Assembly: GCF_006716265.1 (NCBI RefSeq) | Contig: NZ_VFOS01000001.1 | Coordinates: forward strand, 1,054,001-1,118,000 | DNA length: 64,000 nucleotides | From: Rarobacter faecitabidus | GTDB lineage: Bacteria > Actinomycetota > Actinomycetes > Actinomycetales > Cellulomonadaceae | Reading direction: 5' to 3' | Shown here: piece by piece, positions 56,271 to 64,000 of the stretch | Layout of the letters: each line of letters begins with the position of its first letter | Numbering within the stretch: position 1 is the stretch's first letter | Made by a program: the position numbers and the translations under genes | Notes under the pieces: model-generated | The model's input: the letters and a program-made list of their open reading frames with translations, nothing else | What the model was told of the DNA's origin: nothing | Database searches by the model: none

Positions 56271-56299
56271 ATTCTAGATCCAATCGGACAAGTGTACGA
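56271..56299 (-). promoter_or_regulatory. uvrB promoter with LexA (SOS) box
   Basis: TAGAAT (56271-56276, minus strand) is followed seven bases later by the uvrB ATG. TCGTACACTTGTCCGA (56284-56299) matches TCGAACANNTGTTCGA at 12 of 14 defined positions and covers the -35 region. Confidence 0.75.
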
Positions 56300-56344
56300 G
56301 TCGCCGGGCAACCGGCGACAACCCGTGGCGGAGCGCTCGCCGCT

Positions 56345-56953
56345 TTACGCCTCGTGGCGCTTCTGAAGTTTCTCCCATAGGGCATCGACCTGCGCGCGCA
56401 GGTTATCGGGCTGTCCCGTCCCGTCCAGGACCTCGTCCGCATCGGCCAGTCGGACGGCATCGTCGACCTGCGAGGCAACGCGCTTGCGCGCCTCGGGCAG
56501 GGACATGCCGCGGTTCTCCACCAGGCGCGTGATGCGCTGGTCCGCAGGCGCGTGGACGACGACCAGGACGTCGAAGTCACCGGCTTGACCGGTCTCGATC
56601 AGTAGCGGGATGTCGTGCACGATCACTCCAGCATTCCCGTCCCCGGCTGCAGCCTGCTCATACGCGGCTGCAAGATCGTGAACCCGCGGGTGAACGATTG
56701 CGTTCAAGTCAGTGAGGGCGGCCTCGTCCCCGAAGACGATCGAAGCGAGCGCGGCCCGATCGAGTGTGCCGTCCGCCGCCAGCACGCCGGGGCCGAAGCG
56801 CTGGACGATAGCCGACAGGCCAGCGGAGCCCGGCGCCACCGATTCGCGGGCCAGCCTGTCGTGGTCGATCACGTACGCCCCGAGTTCCCGGAGCCTCGCA
56901 GCCGCGATCGATTTCCCGGCCGCGATGCCTCCCGTCAGTCCCACGCGGATCAT
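56345..56953 (-). CDS. coaE: Dephospho-CoA kinase
   Basis: 202 residues. P-loop VGLTGGIAAGKSIAA at the N-terminus, DHDRLARESVAPGS, and the late IPLLIETG and RITRLVENRGMS segments of CoaE. AGGAGG lies six bases before ATG 56953. Last step of coenzyme A synthesis. The coaE-uvrB order is common in Actinobacteria. Confidence 0.96.
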   Translation of the reverse strand: MIRVGLTGGIAAGKSIAAARLRELGAYVIDHDRLARESVAPGSAGLSAIVQRFGPGVLAADGTLDRAALASIVFGDEAALTDLNAIVHPRVHDLAAAYEQAAAGDGNAGVIVHDIPLLIETGQAGDFDVLVVVHAPADQRITRLVENRGMSLPEARKRVASQVDDAVRLADADEVLDGTGQPDNLRAQVDALWEKLQKRHEA

Positions 56954-57093
56954 GACAGCCTCCTGATCGCCGTTGATGCCTTGTGCTGCGCCCTGGCGGA
57001 TAATCACCAGCTCGGTGCAACTACCTTACCGGCTCCCCGCACGTCCGGCCCTGGCGGCAAGGTGCCTGGTTGCGCGGCCCGGCACACACTCGG

Positions 57094-57151
57094 CACCCGT
57101 TAGGGCCGCCCGACACCCGCTATACCCGGTGCGCAGCAGCCCTAACCGGTG
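57094..57151. repeat. 58-nt intergenic palindromic repeat, copy 3
   Basis: Between rpsA and coaE. It shares CACCCGCTATAC at the centre and CCCTAACCGGTG at the right end with copy 2; outer arms CACC(C)GTTAGGGC and GCCCTAAC(C)GGTG pair. Confidence 0.85.
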
Positions 57152-57196
57152 TCTGCCGACCGGATCGACGACGCGTACAGGGGAACTCGTCCACGG

Positions 57197-57236
57197 AAAA
57201 GGGCGGGGCGCCCACCCGAAGGTGAACGCCCCGCCC
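57197..57236 (-). terminator. Rho-independent terminator of rpsA
   Basis: A perfect 10-bp GC stem (GGGCGGGGCG with 57227-57236), 16-nt loop, followed on the minus strand by TTTTCC, 18 bp after the rpsA stop. Confidence 0.85.
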
Positions 57237-57253
57237 GAGGAACTAACTGAGGA

Positions 57254-58738
57254 TCAGTTGCTCGTCAGCTTCTCGCGAAGCGCAGCGAGCGCCTCGTCCG
57301 AGGCCAGCGTGCCCTCGCCAGCATCCTGGCTGATCGAGCTGTAGTTCGCGGCTGCCGGAGCGGCGGACTCGGAGTCGTCCGAAGCCGGCTCGGAAGCGGC
57401 GGCCTGGTCCGCGGTGATCGCGGCAGCAACCTGCTCCTTGTGCGCAACCCAGCGCTCGTGGGCCTTGGCGTACTCCGCCTCCCAGGACTCGCGCTGCGTC
57501 TCGAAGCCTTCGAGCCACTCGTTCGTCTCGGGGTCGAAGCCCTCCGGGTACTTGTAGTTGCCCTCTTCGTCGTACTCGGCGGCCATGCCGTACAGCGCCG
57601 GGTCGAAGTCCTCCGAGGTCGGGTCGACGCCCTCGTTGGCCTGCTTCAGCGATAGCGAGATGCGACGCCGGTCGAGCTCAATGTCGATGATCTTGACGAA
57701 CACCTCGGAGCCGACGGTGACAACCTGCTCGGGCAGGTCGACGTGACGCTGCGCGAGCTCGGAGATGTGCACCAGACCCTCGATGCCGTCCTCGACGCGC
57801 ACGAACGCACCGAACGGAACGAGCTTCGTGACCTTTCCGGGCACAACCTGGCCGATCGCGTGAGTGCGAGCGAAGGTCTGCCACGGGTCTTCCTGCGTCG
57901 CCTTGAGCGACAGCGAGACGCGCTCGCGGTCGAAGTCGACGTCGAGGACCTCGACGGTGACTTCCTGACCGACCTCGACGACCTCGTTCGGGTGGTCGAT
58001 GTGCTTCCAGGAGAGCTCGGACACGTGAACCAGACCATCGACGCCGCCGAGGTCCACGAACGCGCCGAAGTTGACGATCGAGGAGACGACACCGGGGCGA
58101 ACCTGGCCCTTCTGCAGGGTCTGCAGGAAGGTGGAGCGAACCTCGGACTGCGTCTGCTCGAGCCAGGCACGGCGCGACAGCACAACGTTGTTGCGGTTCT
58201 TGTCGAGCTCGATGATCTTGGCGTCGATCTGCTTGCCGACGTAGGGCTGCAGGTCGCGCACGCGGCGCATCTCGACGAGCGATGCGGGCAGGAAGCCGCG
58301 CAGGCCGATGTCGAGGATAAGACCACCCTTGACGACCTCGATGACGGTACCGGTGACGATGCCGTCCTCTTCCTTGACCTTCTCGATGGTGCCCCAGGCA
58401 CGCTCGTACTGAGCGCGCTTCTTCGAGAGGATCAGGCGGCCTTCTTTGTCTTCCTTCTGCAGGACGAGGGCCTCGACCTTGTCGCCAACCTGGACGATCT
58501 CGGACGGGTCGATGTCGTGCTTGATGGAAAGCTCGCGCGAGGGGATGACGCCCTCGGTCTTGTAGCCGATGTCAAGAAGAACCTCGTCGCGGTCAACCTT
58601 GACGATGGTGCCTTCGACGATGTCGCCATCGTTGAAGTACTTGATGGTGGCGTCGACAGCGGCGAGGAAGTCGTCCTCAGTGCCGATGTCGTTGACGGCC
58701 ACTGTGGGGACGGACTTCGTAGGGGTCGAGGTGGTCAT
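57254..58738 (-). CDS. rpsA: 30S ribosomal protein S1
   Basis: 494 residues. Four S1 RNA-binding domains: GDIVEGTIVKVDRDEVLLDIGYK, GIVTGTVIEVVKGGLILDIGLRG, VRPGVVSSIVNFGAFVDLGG and VVPGKVTKLVPFGAFVRVED, the last two followed by HVSELSWKHI and HISELAQRHV. The C-terminus is an acidic/Ala-rich tail. ATG 58738 (MTTSTPTKSVPT) is the family start; upstream frame is leader. Four domains is the normal high-GC Gram-positive form. Confidence 0.96.
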   Translation of the reverse strand: MTTSTPTKSVPTVAVNDIGTEDDFLAAVDATIKYFNDGDIVEGTIVKVDRDEVLLDIGYKTEGVIPSRELSIKHDIDPSEIVQVGDKVEALVLQKEDKEGRLILSKKRAQYERAWGTIEKVKEEDGIVTGTVIEVVKGGLILDIGLRGFLPASLVEMRRVRDLQPYVGKQIDAKIIELDKNRNNVVLSRRAWLEQTQSEVRSTFLQTLQKGQVRPGVVSSIVNFGAFVDLGGVDGLVHVSELSWKHIDHPNEVVEVGQEVTVEVLDVDFDRERVSLSLKATQEDPWQTFARTHAIGQVVPGKVTKLVPFGAFVRVEDGIEGLVHISELAQRHVDLPEQVVTVGSEVFVKIIDIELDRRRISLSLKQANEGVDPTSEDFDPALYGMAAEYDEEGNYKYPEGFDPETNEWLEGFETQRESWEAEYAKAHERWVAHKEQVAAAITADQAAASEPASDDSESAAPAAANYSSISQDAGEGTLASDEALAALREKLTSN

Positions 58739-58884
58739 ATAAGTCAGATGCTCCGATGCGGACAGGAATAGTGCGAGTATGGGCATGGCGGCCAGGCAAG
58801 CCGCGATGTCACGCAAAACCCTATTGAGCTCTACCTGTTCGAGACGCTGTTGTTCTCGAAACGACCCAGCCTAGACCGCTAAGG

Positions 58885-58914
58885 ATTTTACCAGGAAGCG
58901 TGAAGCCGGGTCAA
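58885..58914 (-). promoter_or_regulatory. Candidate rpsA promoter overlapping the pfkA terminator
   Basis: On the minus strand TTGACC (58909-58914) and TAAAAT (58885-58890) are 18 bp apart. The -35 box lies inside the distal arm of the 24-bp hairpin at 58898-58949. The inferred leader to the rpsA ATG is about 140 nt. Confidence 0.6.
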
Positions 58915-58949
58915 ACGGGAGGATTCTCCCGTTTGACCCGGCTTCACGC
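58898..58949 (-). terminator. 24-bp perfect hairpin after pfkA
   Basis: 58898-58921 pairs perfectly with 58926-58949 around a GATT loop, 33 bp after the pfkA stop. There is no T-run (followed by TTCCTGG on the minus strand), but stem length suggests a strong transcription block. Confidence 0.75.
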
Positions 58950-58982
58950 GGCCAGGCGCTATCCCCCAGGCCAGGCCAGCAC

Positions 58983-60008
58983 CTACGCGAGCGCCCTGGC
59001 AACCTGCAGCAATTCGGCAGGCACGGTCTTGACCTTGCCCGCGATCTCCTGCAGGCTCACGAGTTCGACGTGCTCACCGATGAGCGCGGTCATCACGTCC
59101 GACTTGTCAGCGTTGATCGCATCGACCGCAGCCACGCCGAAGCGCGAGCCCAGGATGCGGTCGGTGGGCGTGGGCGACCCGCCGCGCTGCACGTGACCGA
59201 GCACCGTGAGGCGCGTGTCGAATCCGGTGCGCTGCGCGATCTCCTGGGAGACGGCAGCACCGACGGCGCCGCCGATGATCTCACCATACTTGCCGGTCGC
59301 GCTCGTGTACTCGAACGAGCTGCCCGGAACCGCCTGTGCTCCCTCGGCCACGACCACGATCGAGAAGCTCGCGTGCGACCGGTGGCGGTGCGTAAGGAAG
59401 CGCACGACCTTGTCCATGTCGAACGGCTCTTCGGGCGCCAGCACGATCTCCGCGCCACCGGCGATGCCGGCGTTGACGGCGATCCAGCCCGCCGTGCGCC
59501 CCATGACCTCGATGACCATCACGCGGTTGTGCGATTCGGCCGTGGTGTGAATGCGATCGATGGCCTCCGTCGCGATGTTCACGGCGGTGTGATAGCCGAT
59601 CGACTGGTCGGTGCCCCACACGTCGTTGTCGATCGTCTTGGGAATGGCGACGATCTTGACCCCAGCTGCGGCGACCTCGCTCGCCGCGTGCAGCGTGCCG
59701 TCACCGCCGATGCAGATCAGGGCCTCGATTCGCTCCTGCTCCAGAACCTGCAGCACCGCATCGATGCCACCGTTCTCCTTGGTGGGGTGGTAGCGGGCGG
59801 TGCCCAGGAGGGTACCGCCGAGCGGCAGGGTGTTGCGGATCTTGTCGCGTGTGAGCGGCAGGATGTCACCGTCCACCACGCCCTTCCAGCCGTTGCGGAA
59901 GCCCATGATCGAGTGGCCGTATTCGCCAAGTCCGCGCTTCACAACCGCGCGAATAGCGGCGTTCAGTCCCGGGCAGTCGCCCCCACCGGTCAACAAGCCA
60001 ATCTGCAT
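58983..60008 (-). CDS. pfkA: 6-phosphofructokinase, PFKA family
   Basis: 341 residues. Nucleotide loop LTGGGDCPGLNAAIR, CIGGDGTLHAASE, the catalytic PKTIDNDVWGTD and substrate motifs MGRTAGWIA and GHVQRGGSPT. Gly rather than Asp after GGD points to ATP as phosphoryl donor, but the Lys in PKTIDND is also seen in pyrophosphate-using enzymes, so the donor is not certain. TAGGAG lies about 9 nt before ATG 60008. Confidence 0.94.
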   Translation of the reverse strand: MQIGLLTGGGDCPGLNAAIRAVVKRGLGEYGHSIMGFRNGWKGVVDGDILPLTRDKIRNTLPLGGTLLGTARYHPTKENGGIDAVLQVLEQERIEALICIGGDGTLHAASEVAAAGVKIVAIPKTIDNDVWGTDQSIGYHTAVNIATEAIDRIHTTAESHNRVMVIEVMGRTAGWIAVNAGIAGGAEIVLAPEEPFDMDKVVRFLTHRHRSHASFSIVVVAEGAQAVPGSSFEYTSATGKYGEIIGGAVGAAVSQEIAQRTGFDTRLTVLGHVQRGGSPTPTDRILGSRFGVAAVDAINADKSDVMTALIGEHVELVSLQEIAGKVKTVPAELLQVARALA

Positions 60009-60166
60009 GTCTGTAACTCCTAGAATTCCGGGCCACGTATCGTGATGCCGCGCGAACGTATGCGGCGTGCGCAGTGGAACAGCGCTGGTGCCAGCCTATC
60101 CATTCAATCGCCCTACCGGGACATCCAACGTCCCATGACGACATCGGCGTGGCGTGCTGAGTCACA

Positions 60167-61000
60167 ATGTTGACCATGACCAGGTCGCGCCTTCCAGCAA
60201 ACTTCACCGGCTACTCACCGGCAGAGCCCTCGGCAACCCGCGGAGCGGGGCGGTCCTGGTGGGACGCCAATGCGCGTGAATACCTGGCGGATCACGGCGA
60301 ATTCCTGGCCGAGACGAAGTTCGTCTGGTGCCCAGAAGGGCTGACCGAGCCGGAGGCCGCGCTGCTCGGCACGGTCACGGAACTCATCGGGAAGGACGTC
60401 CTCGAGGTCGGCTGCGGGGCCGCGCAATGCTCGCGCTGGCTGACCGCCAACGGCGTCCGCGCGGTGGCGCTGGACATTTCCCAGGCGATGCTGGACGAGG
60501 CCTCCGCGATGAATCGCTCAGCGCAAATCGAGGTACCGCTAGTCCTTGGCGACGCCCGCGAGTTACCGTTCGCGGAGGCGAGTTTCGACCACGCGTTCAC
60601 GGCGTACGGTGCGCTGCCGTTCGTGGCCGAGCTAAATCAGGTCTTCCTTGAGATCTCGCGCGTCTTGCGCCCGGGTGGCCGGTGGGTATTCTCCGTGACG
60701 CATCCCGTTCGGTGGGCGTTTCCCGACGCCCCCGGGGAATCGGGGCTGACGGTGTCGAAGTCCTACTTCGACCGCGATCCGTACGTGGAGACCTCGGCGC
60801 GAGGCGAGGTGACGTACGCCGAGTACCACCGCACGATCGGCGACTACGTCCGTGCGCTGACGCGAACCGGATTCACTCTCCTCGACATCGTCGAACCGGA
60901 ATGGCCCGAGGACAACGACAACGTCTGGGGCGGGTGGAGCCCGCTGCGAGGGCGAGTCATCCCGGGAACCGCCATCTTCGTCGCGCGGCGCTCCGCCTAG
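60167..61000 (+). CDS. Class I SAM-dependent methyltransferase
   Basis: 277 residues. Methyltransf_11-type fold: motif I DVLEVGCGAAQCSRWL (near residue 77), post-I acidic VRAVALDIS, LPFAEASFDHAFTAYG and the post-III RVLRPGGRWVFSVTHPVRW. ATG 60167; ATG 60176 is an alternative. Divergent from pfkA and 11 bp from the convergent trmI. The acceptor substrate is not evident. Confidence 0.9.
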   Translation: MLTMTRSRLPANFTGYSPAEPSATRGAGRSWWDANAREYLADHGEFLAETKFVWCPEGLTEPEAALLGTVTELIGKDVLEVGCGAAQCSRWLTANGVRAVALDISQAMLDEASAMNRSAQIEVPLVLGDARELPFAEASFDHAFTAYGALPFVAELNQVFLEISRVLRPGGRWVFSVTHPVRWAFPDAPGESGLTVSKSYFDRDPYVETSARGEVTYAEYHRTIGDYVRALTRTGFTLLDIVEPEWPEDNDNVWGGWSPLRGRVIPGTAIFVARRSA

Positions 61001-61011
61001 CTCCGCGCCGC

Positions 61012-62025
61012 CTAGTTGTGCGGCGTCTGCTGGTCGGGGCGTGGCTGCCCGACGGCTCGGCGAGTCCGCCGCAACTTGCGATCCGTCGGCACGCGCTCCC
61101 CCAGATCGTCCTCCGTCCAATCCTCGGCCGTCGCGGGGTACGAGCCCTTGGCGGGCCGGCGCTTTCGCTCCGGCACCACCGTGCCATCCGCCACGCGCCG
61201 CGTCGTCAGGAGGAAGCCGGTGTGCCCCATCATCCTGTGCTGCGGCCTCACCGCCAGCCCCTCCAGGTGCCAGCCGCGTTGCATCGTCTCCCAGGCGTAG
61301 GGCTCGGAGTAACGGCCACTGTCGCGCACCGCCTCCGCAAGGCGTGAGAGTTGCGTGGTCGTGGCGACGTACGCGATCAGCACCCCGCCGGGTGCAAGAG
61401 CGTCGGCGGCCACCTCGAGGTTCTCCCAGGGGGCGAGCATGTCGAGCACGACGCGGTCGGCGCTGCCGGGCGAGTCGGATTCGGGCAGCACATCGGCGAG
61501 GTCGCCGACCGAGAGCCGCCATGCCGGATGCGGCGCGCCGTAGTAGTTGTCGACGTTTCCGCGCGCGATCGCCGCGAAGTCCTCACGTCGTTCGATCGAG
61601 TGGACGTACCCACCGTCACCCACGGCATTCAATAGCGCGAGCGTGAGCCCGCCCGACCCGACGCCCGATTCGATGACGCGCGCGCCGGGGAAGATGTCCG
61701 CCTGGGCGACGATCTGACCGGCATCCTTGGGGTACACGATGGCGGCGCCGCGCGGCATGGACAGGACGTAGTCGCTCAGCAGCGGGCGGAAGGCCAGGTA
61801 CTCGATGCCATAAGTGTTGGTCACGGCGATCCCCTCGGGGCTGCCGATCAGGTCATCGTGCCGCAGGAATCCGCGGTGCGTGTGGAACTCACCGCCCTCT
61901 TCGAGCGTGATCGTGGAGAGGCGACCGCGCGGATCAGTCAACTGGACGCGATCGCCCACGCGCAGCGGACCCCGCTTTAGTTCGACGCCGGTCGTGGGGG
62001 GCAGGTTCTCGCGTTCGTCAGTCAC
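61012..62025 (-). CDS. trmI: tRNA (adenine(58)-N(1))-methyltransferase
   Basis: 337 residues. The TrmI N-terminal beta domain (THRGFLRHDDLIGSPEG) precedes a Rossmann methyltransferase with AGQIVAQADIFPGARVIESGVGSGGLTLAL (motif I near residue 118). Members methylate A58 of the T-loop. The C-terminus is Lys/Arg-rich. Start overlaps the upstream HAD gene by 8 nt, so they form one unit. Confidence 0.94.
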   Translation of the reverse strand: MTDERENLPPTTGVELKRGPLRVGDRVQLTDPRGRLSTITLEEGGEFHTHRGFLRHDDLIGSPEGIAVTNTYGIEYLAFRPLLSDYVLSMPRGAAIVYPKDAGQIVAQADIFPGARVIESGVGSGGLTLALLNAVGDGGYVHSIERREDFAAIARGNVDNYYGAPHPAWRLSVGDLADVLPESDSPGSADRVVLDMLAPWENLEVAADALAPGGVLIAYVATTTQLSRLAEAVRDSGRYSEPYAWETMQRGWHLEGLAVRPQHRMMGHTGFLLTTRRVADGTVVPERKRRPAKGSYPATAEDWTEDDLGERVPTDRKLRRTRRAVGQPRPDQQTPHN

Positions 62026-62710
62026 GGACCGTCAGTCTAGCCTGGACGCGCGCGGCGGCGAAGATCTCGTCCAACTCCGCGATCCCCACCCCGCCCAAAC
62101 TCGGGATGACGGTGGCACCCGGCTGATCCGAGATGGGCACCATGTGCGGAACCGCGACGGACACCGCACCGGACGCCATCGCGGATTGGAGGCCGGTGAG
62201 GGAGTCCTCGATGGCGAGGCACTGCTCGATCGGCACGCCGAGTGCGCGGGCGGCGGCTAGGTACGGTTCGGGGTGAGGCTTGCCGCGAGTCACCGCGTCG
62301 CCCGTGATCACCGCCTGGAAGCACCCCGCAGGGGCGCCATCGACGACGATTCGCGCGAGTTCGGTGTAGGACATGGTGACGAGCGCAGTCGGGATGCCTG
62401 CGTCGCCGAGTTCCTGCAGGAGGGCGAACGCGCCCGGCTGCCACGGCACGTGCCTCCGTAGTTCCTGCGACACCGCTCCCACCATGTGCGCGACGATCTC
62501 ATCGATGGGCATGGCAACCCCATACGTCTGCAGGATCGCTGCGGCGCCGACGAGAGAACTGCCGACCATCTGCAGTCCGTCCTCGTGTGTCCAGACTCCG
62601 CCGAAGCTCTCGACAAGGGACGTCTCCGAGGCCATCCAGTAAGGCTCGGAGTCAATCAGCGTTCCGTCCATGTCGAAGAGGACCGCGGATAGACCGTTAG
62701 TTAGGCGCAC
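62018..62710 (-). CDS. HAD-superfamily hydrolase (beta-phosphoglucomutase-like)
   Basis: 230 residues. Motif I LFDMDGTLIDSEP (nucleophile Asp near residue 12), motif II LVTMSY, motif III Lys in RGKPHPEPYL and motif IV CLAIEDSLTGLQSA; helical cap of the subfamily I type. GTG 62710 chosen by family start (LSAVLFDMDGTL); GAAAAT six bases upstream might be a -10 element. Divergent from the PAC2 gene across 57 bp. Substrate unknown. Confidence 0.9.
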   Translation of the reverse strand: MRLTNGLSAVLFDMDGTLIDSEPYWMASETSLVESFGGVWTHEDGLQMVGSSLVGAAAILQTYGVAMPIDEIVAHMVGAVSQELRRHVPWQPGAFALLQELGDAGIPTALVTMSYTELARIVVDGAPAGCFQAVITGDAVTRGKPHPEPYLAAARALGVPIEQCLAIEDSLTGLQSAMASGAVSVAVPHMVPISDQPGATVIPSLGGVGIAELDEIFAAARVQARLTVRD

Positions 62711-62767
62711 TGCACCATTTTCGCAGATTGCACGGAATCCGAGCGCCGAACGCCCTAGGGTTGATAC

Positions 62768-63721
62768 ATGACAACGGATGACAGGACTCCCCCGAGCGAA
62801 TCCGTGCGGATCGACGGCACGGTGATGTTCGCGGCGTTCGACGGCTGGAACGATGCCGGCAACGCGGCCTCCGGCGCGGTGCTTCACCTCGTGGAGGAGT
62901 GGCACGCGAACGAGCACTACCGGCTCGACCCGGAGGATTATCACGACTTCCAGGTCAACAGGCCAGTCCTGACCCACCGCGGACTTTCCGAACGCAGCAT
63001 CGCCTGGCCGATCACCGCGATCTCGACGGCGACGGCGCCCGTCACGGGGCGCCAGGTCGCGCTCGTTCACGGGATCGAGCCGTCCATGCGCTGGAAGCGA
63101 TACTGCGCGGAGATCATTGCGACCGCGCAGGAACTGGGCGTGACAACCATCGTCGTTGTCGGGGCCCTGCTAGCGGACGTGCCGCACACGCGTCCCGTCC
63201 CGGTCTCGCTCTTCGCGGACGACGCCGATCTGCAGGATCGATTCGGCATCGAGTCGAGCGACTACGAAGGCCCCATCGGAATCGTCGGCGTGCTGCAGGA
63301 CATGGCGGCGCACGCCGGCCTCGACGCGTTCGCCCTGTGGGCGGCCGTCCCGCACTACGTTGCGCAGTCGCCCGCACCCAAAGCCACGCTTGCAATCCTG
63401 CGCAGGATCGAGGACCTGCTCGGGGAGCCGATTCCCGCTGACGCGTTGGCGCAGGATTCCGAGGCGTGGCAGCGCGGGGTTGACGACCTGGCCCGCGAGG
63501 ACGAGCAGATCGCCGAGTACGTCCAGCAACTCGAGGCCGTGAAGGATACAGCGGATCTGCCCGAGGCGAGTGGCGATGCTATCGCTGAGGAATTCGAGCG
63601 GTTCTTGCGGCGGCGCGGCTTCCAGCAGCGCGGTGGTGCGCGGGGCCAGGATTCGAGTGGACGAGCGCTCCCTAGCGACTCCGGCTCCGCGATTCCCGAG
63701 GACCCGAGCGGCGACGACTGA
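62768..63721 (+). CDS. PAC2-family protein
   Basis: 317 residues related to eukaryotic proteasome assembly chaperone 2. MFAAFDGWNDAGNAASGAV near the N-terminus and GIEPSMRWKRYCAEI, VVVGALLADVPHTRP and the C-terminal EFERFLRRRG are typical of actinobacterial PAC2 proteins. TAGGGT six bases before ATG 62768 indicates a leaderless start. Beside mshC, as in many Actinobacteria. Molecular function unclear. Confidence 0.9.
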   Translation: MTTDDRTPPSESVRIDGTVMFAAFDGWNDAGNAASGAVLHLVEEWHANEHYRLDPEDYHDFQVNRPVLTHRGLSERSIAWPITAISTATAPVTGRQVALVHGIEPSMRWKRYCAEIIATAQELGVTTIVVVGALLADVPHTRPVPVSLFADDADLQDRFGIESSDYEGPIGIVGVLQDMAAHAGLDAFALWAAVPHYVAQSPAPKATLAILRRIEDLLGEPIPADALAQDSEAWQRGVDDLAREDEQIAEYVQQLEAVKDTADLPEASGDAIAEEFERFLRRRGFQQRGGARGQDSSGRALPSDSGSAIPEDPSGDD

Positions 63722-63775
63722 GGCACAAACAACCCCGGCTAGCGGCGTTCATCGCGCGACAACTCGGCAACACCG

Positions 63776-64000
63776 CTACAGGTCGATCCCGAGCAGCGCC
63801 GAGAGCGTGCGCGAAACGATGCCAGCCGCTGCGGGTACACCGTCGTCGCCGGTTTCCGCGGCCGCAATGGTGCGGGCGGACCACTCGTCCATCGCGCGCA
63901 GCGCACGCGGGGTGTCGAGATCGTCGCGAACCGCGGCGCGGACCTCGTCCAAGAACTCGATCGGATCCGCGCCCCCATACCCACTCAGCGCACGCCGCCA
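63776..64000 (-). CDS. mshC: Mycothiol ligase MshC, C-terminal part (runs off window end)
   Basis: The last 74 codons: FLDEVRAAVRDDLDTPRALRAMDEW followed by a helical end LSALLGIDL. This matches the C-terminal helical region shared by MshC (cysteine--glucosaminyl-inositol ligase) and cysteinyl-tRNA synthetase. The adjacent PAC2 gene favours MshC. The catalytic domain is outside the window, so the assignment rests on the tail and context. Confidence 0.75.
   Translation of the reverse strand, partial: WRRALSGYGGADPIEFLDEVRAAVRDDLDTPRALRAMDEWSARTIAAAETGDDGVPAAAGIVSRTLSALLGIDL

Noticed and set aside
54227-56380. A 717-codon open frame on the plus strand opposite uvrB
   Set aside because: It mirrors uvrB codon use, has no family resemblance or ribosome site; an antisense artefact of GC-rich DNA.

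Overview
The window is chromosomal DNA from a high-GC actinobacterium. The evidence is GC-rich coding with frequent GTG and TTG starts, a WhiA regulator, OpcA beside Zwf, a mycothiol-type MshC ligase next to a PAC2 protein, a ctaB/tkt junction, and the scpA-scpB-rluB-cmk-der and uvrC-rapZ-yvcK blocks. The order is Micrococcales-like, but I cannot name a genus. Almost everything is core housekeeping; accessory DNA is limited to one nested insertion sequence and two large secreted proteins.

Layout. 1-6.6 kb (minus): aroE (partial), mltG, ruvX, alaS, two small membrane proteins and rpsD. 6.9-10.5 kb: a 1209-residue secreted PAP2-phosphatase protein. 10.7-13.5 kb: rarA, a two-helix membrane protein and a YdeI-like protein. 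13.66-16.18 kb: an IS481-family element carrying an IS3-family element, inserted exactly at the 3' end of tRNA-Pro(GGG) and flanked by a 16-bp target duplication. 16.6-25.7 kb (minus): der, plsC, cmk, aroH, rluB, scpB, scpA, parA, xerD, ctaB. 26.2-31.7 kb (plus): tkt, zwf, a 48-codon ORF, opcA, pgl (pentose phosphate pathway, no transaldolase). 32-35.6 kb (minus): gap, pgk, tpiA, secG. 36 kb: whiA, alone on the plus strand. 37-41.2 kb (minus): uvrC, rapZ, yvcK. 41.4-43 kb: a secreted protein with three 128-residue repeats. 43.2-46 kb: uvrA. 46.1-51.8 kb: a VanZ-like protein, an alpha/beta hydrolase divergent from a PadR regulator, an ABC1/UbiB kinase, a metallo-beta-lactamase-fold protein fused to a decayed phosphatase, and a YCII protein. 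51.9-54.1 kb: two tandem TerC transporters behind a yybP-ykoY (manganese) riboswitch. 54.1-60 kb (minus): uvrB, coaE, rpsA, pfkA. 60.2-64 kb: a methyltransferase, trmI, a HAD phosphatase, PAC2 and the 3' end of mshC.

Functional themes: lower glycolysis and NADPH supply (gap/pgk/tpiA, pfkA, tkt/zwf/opcA/pgl); nucleotide excision repair (uvrA, uvrB, uvrC all present, with LexA-type boxes at uvrA and uvrB); chromosome segregation and recombination (ScpAB, ParA, XerD, RuvX, RarA); and translation (rpsD, rpsA, alaS, der, rluB, trmI).

The less expected signals are a 58-nt palindromic repeat present in three intergenic regions, the IS insertion that swapped the tRNA-Pro terminator, an inverted whiA, a small ORF joined by 4-nt overlaps to zwf and opcA, a pfkA terminator that appears to hold the -35 box of rpsA, and a phosphatase remnant that has lost its catalytic P-loop. 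I did not find a defence system, CRISPR array, prophage or biosynthetic cluster.
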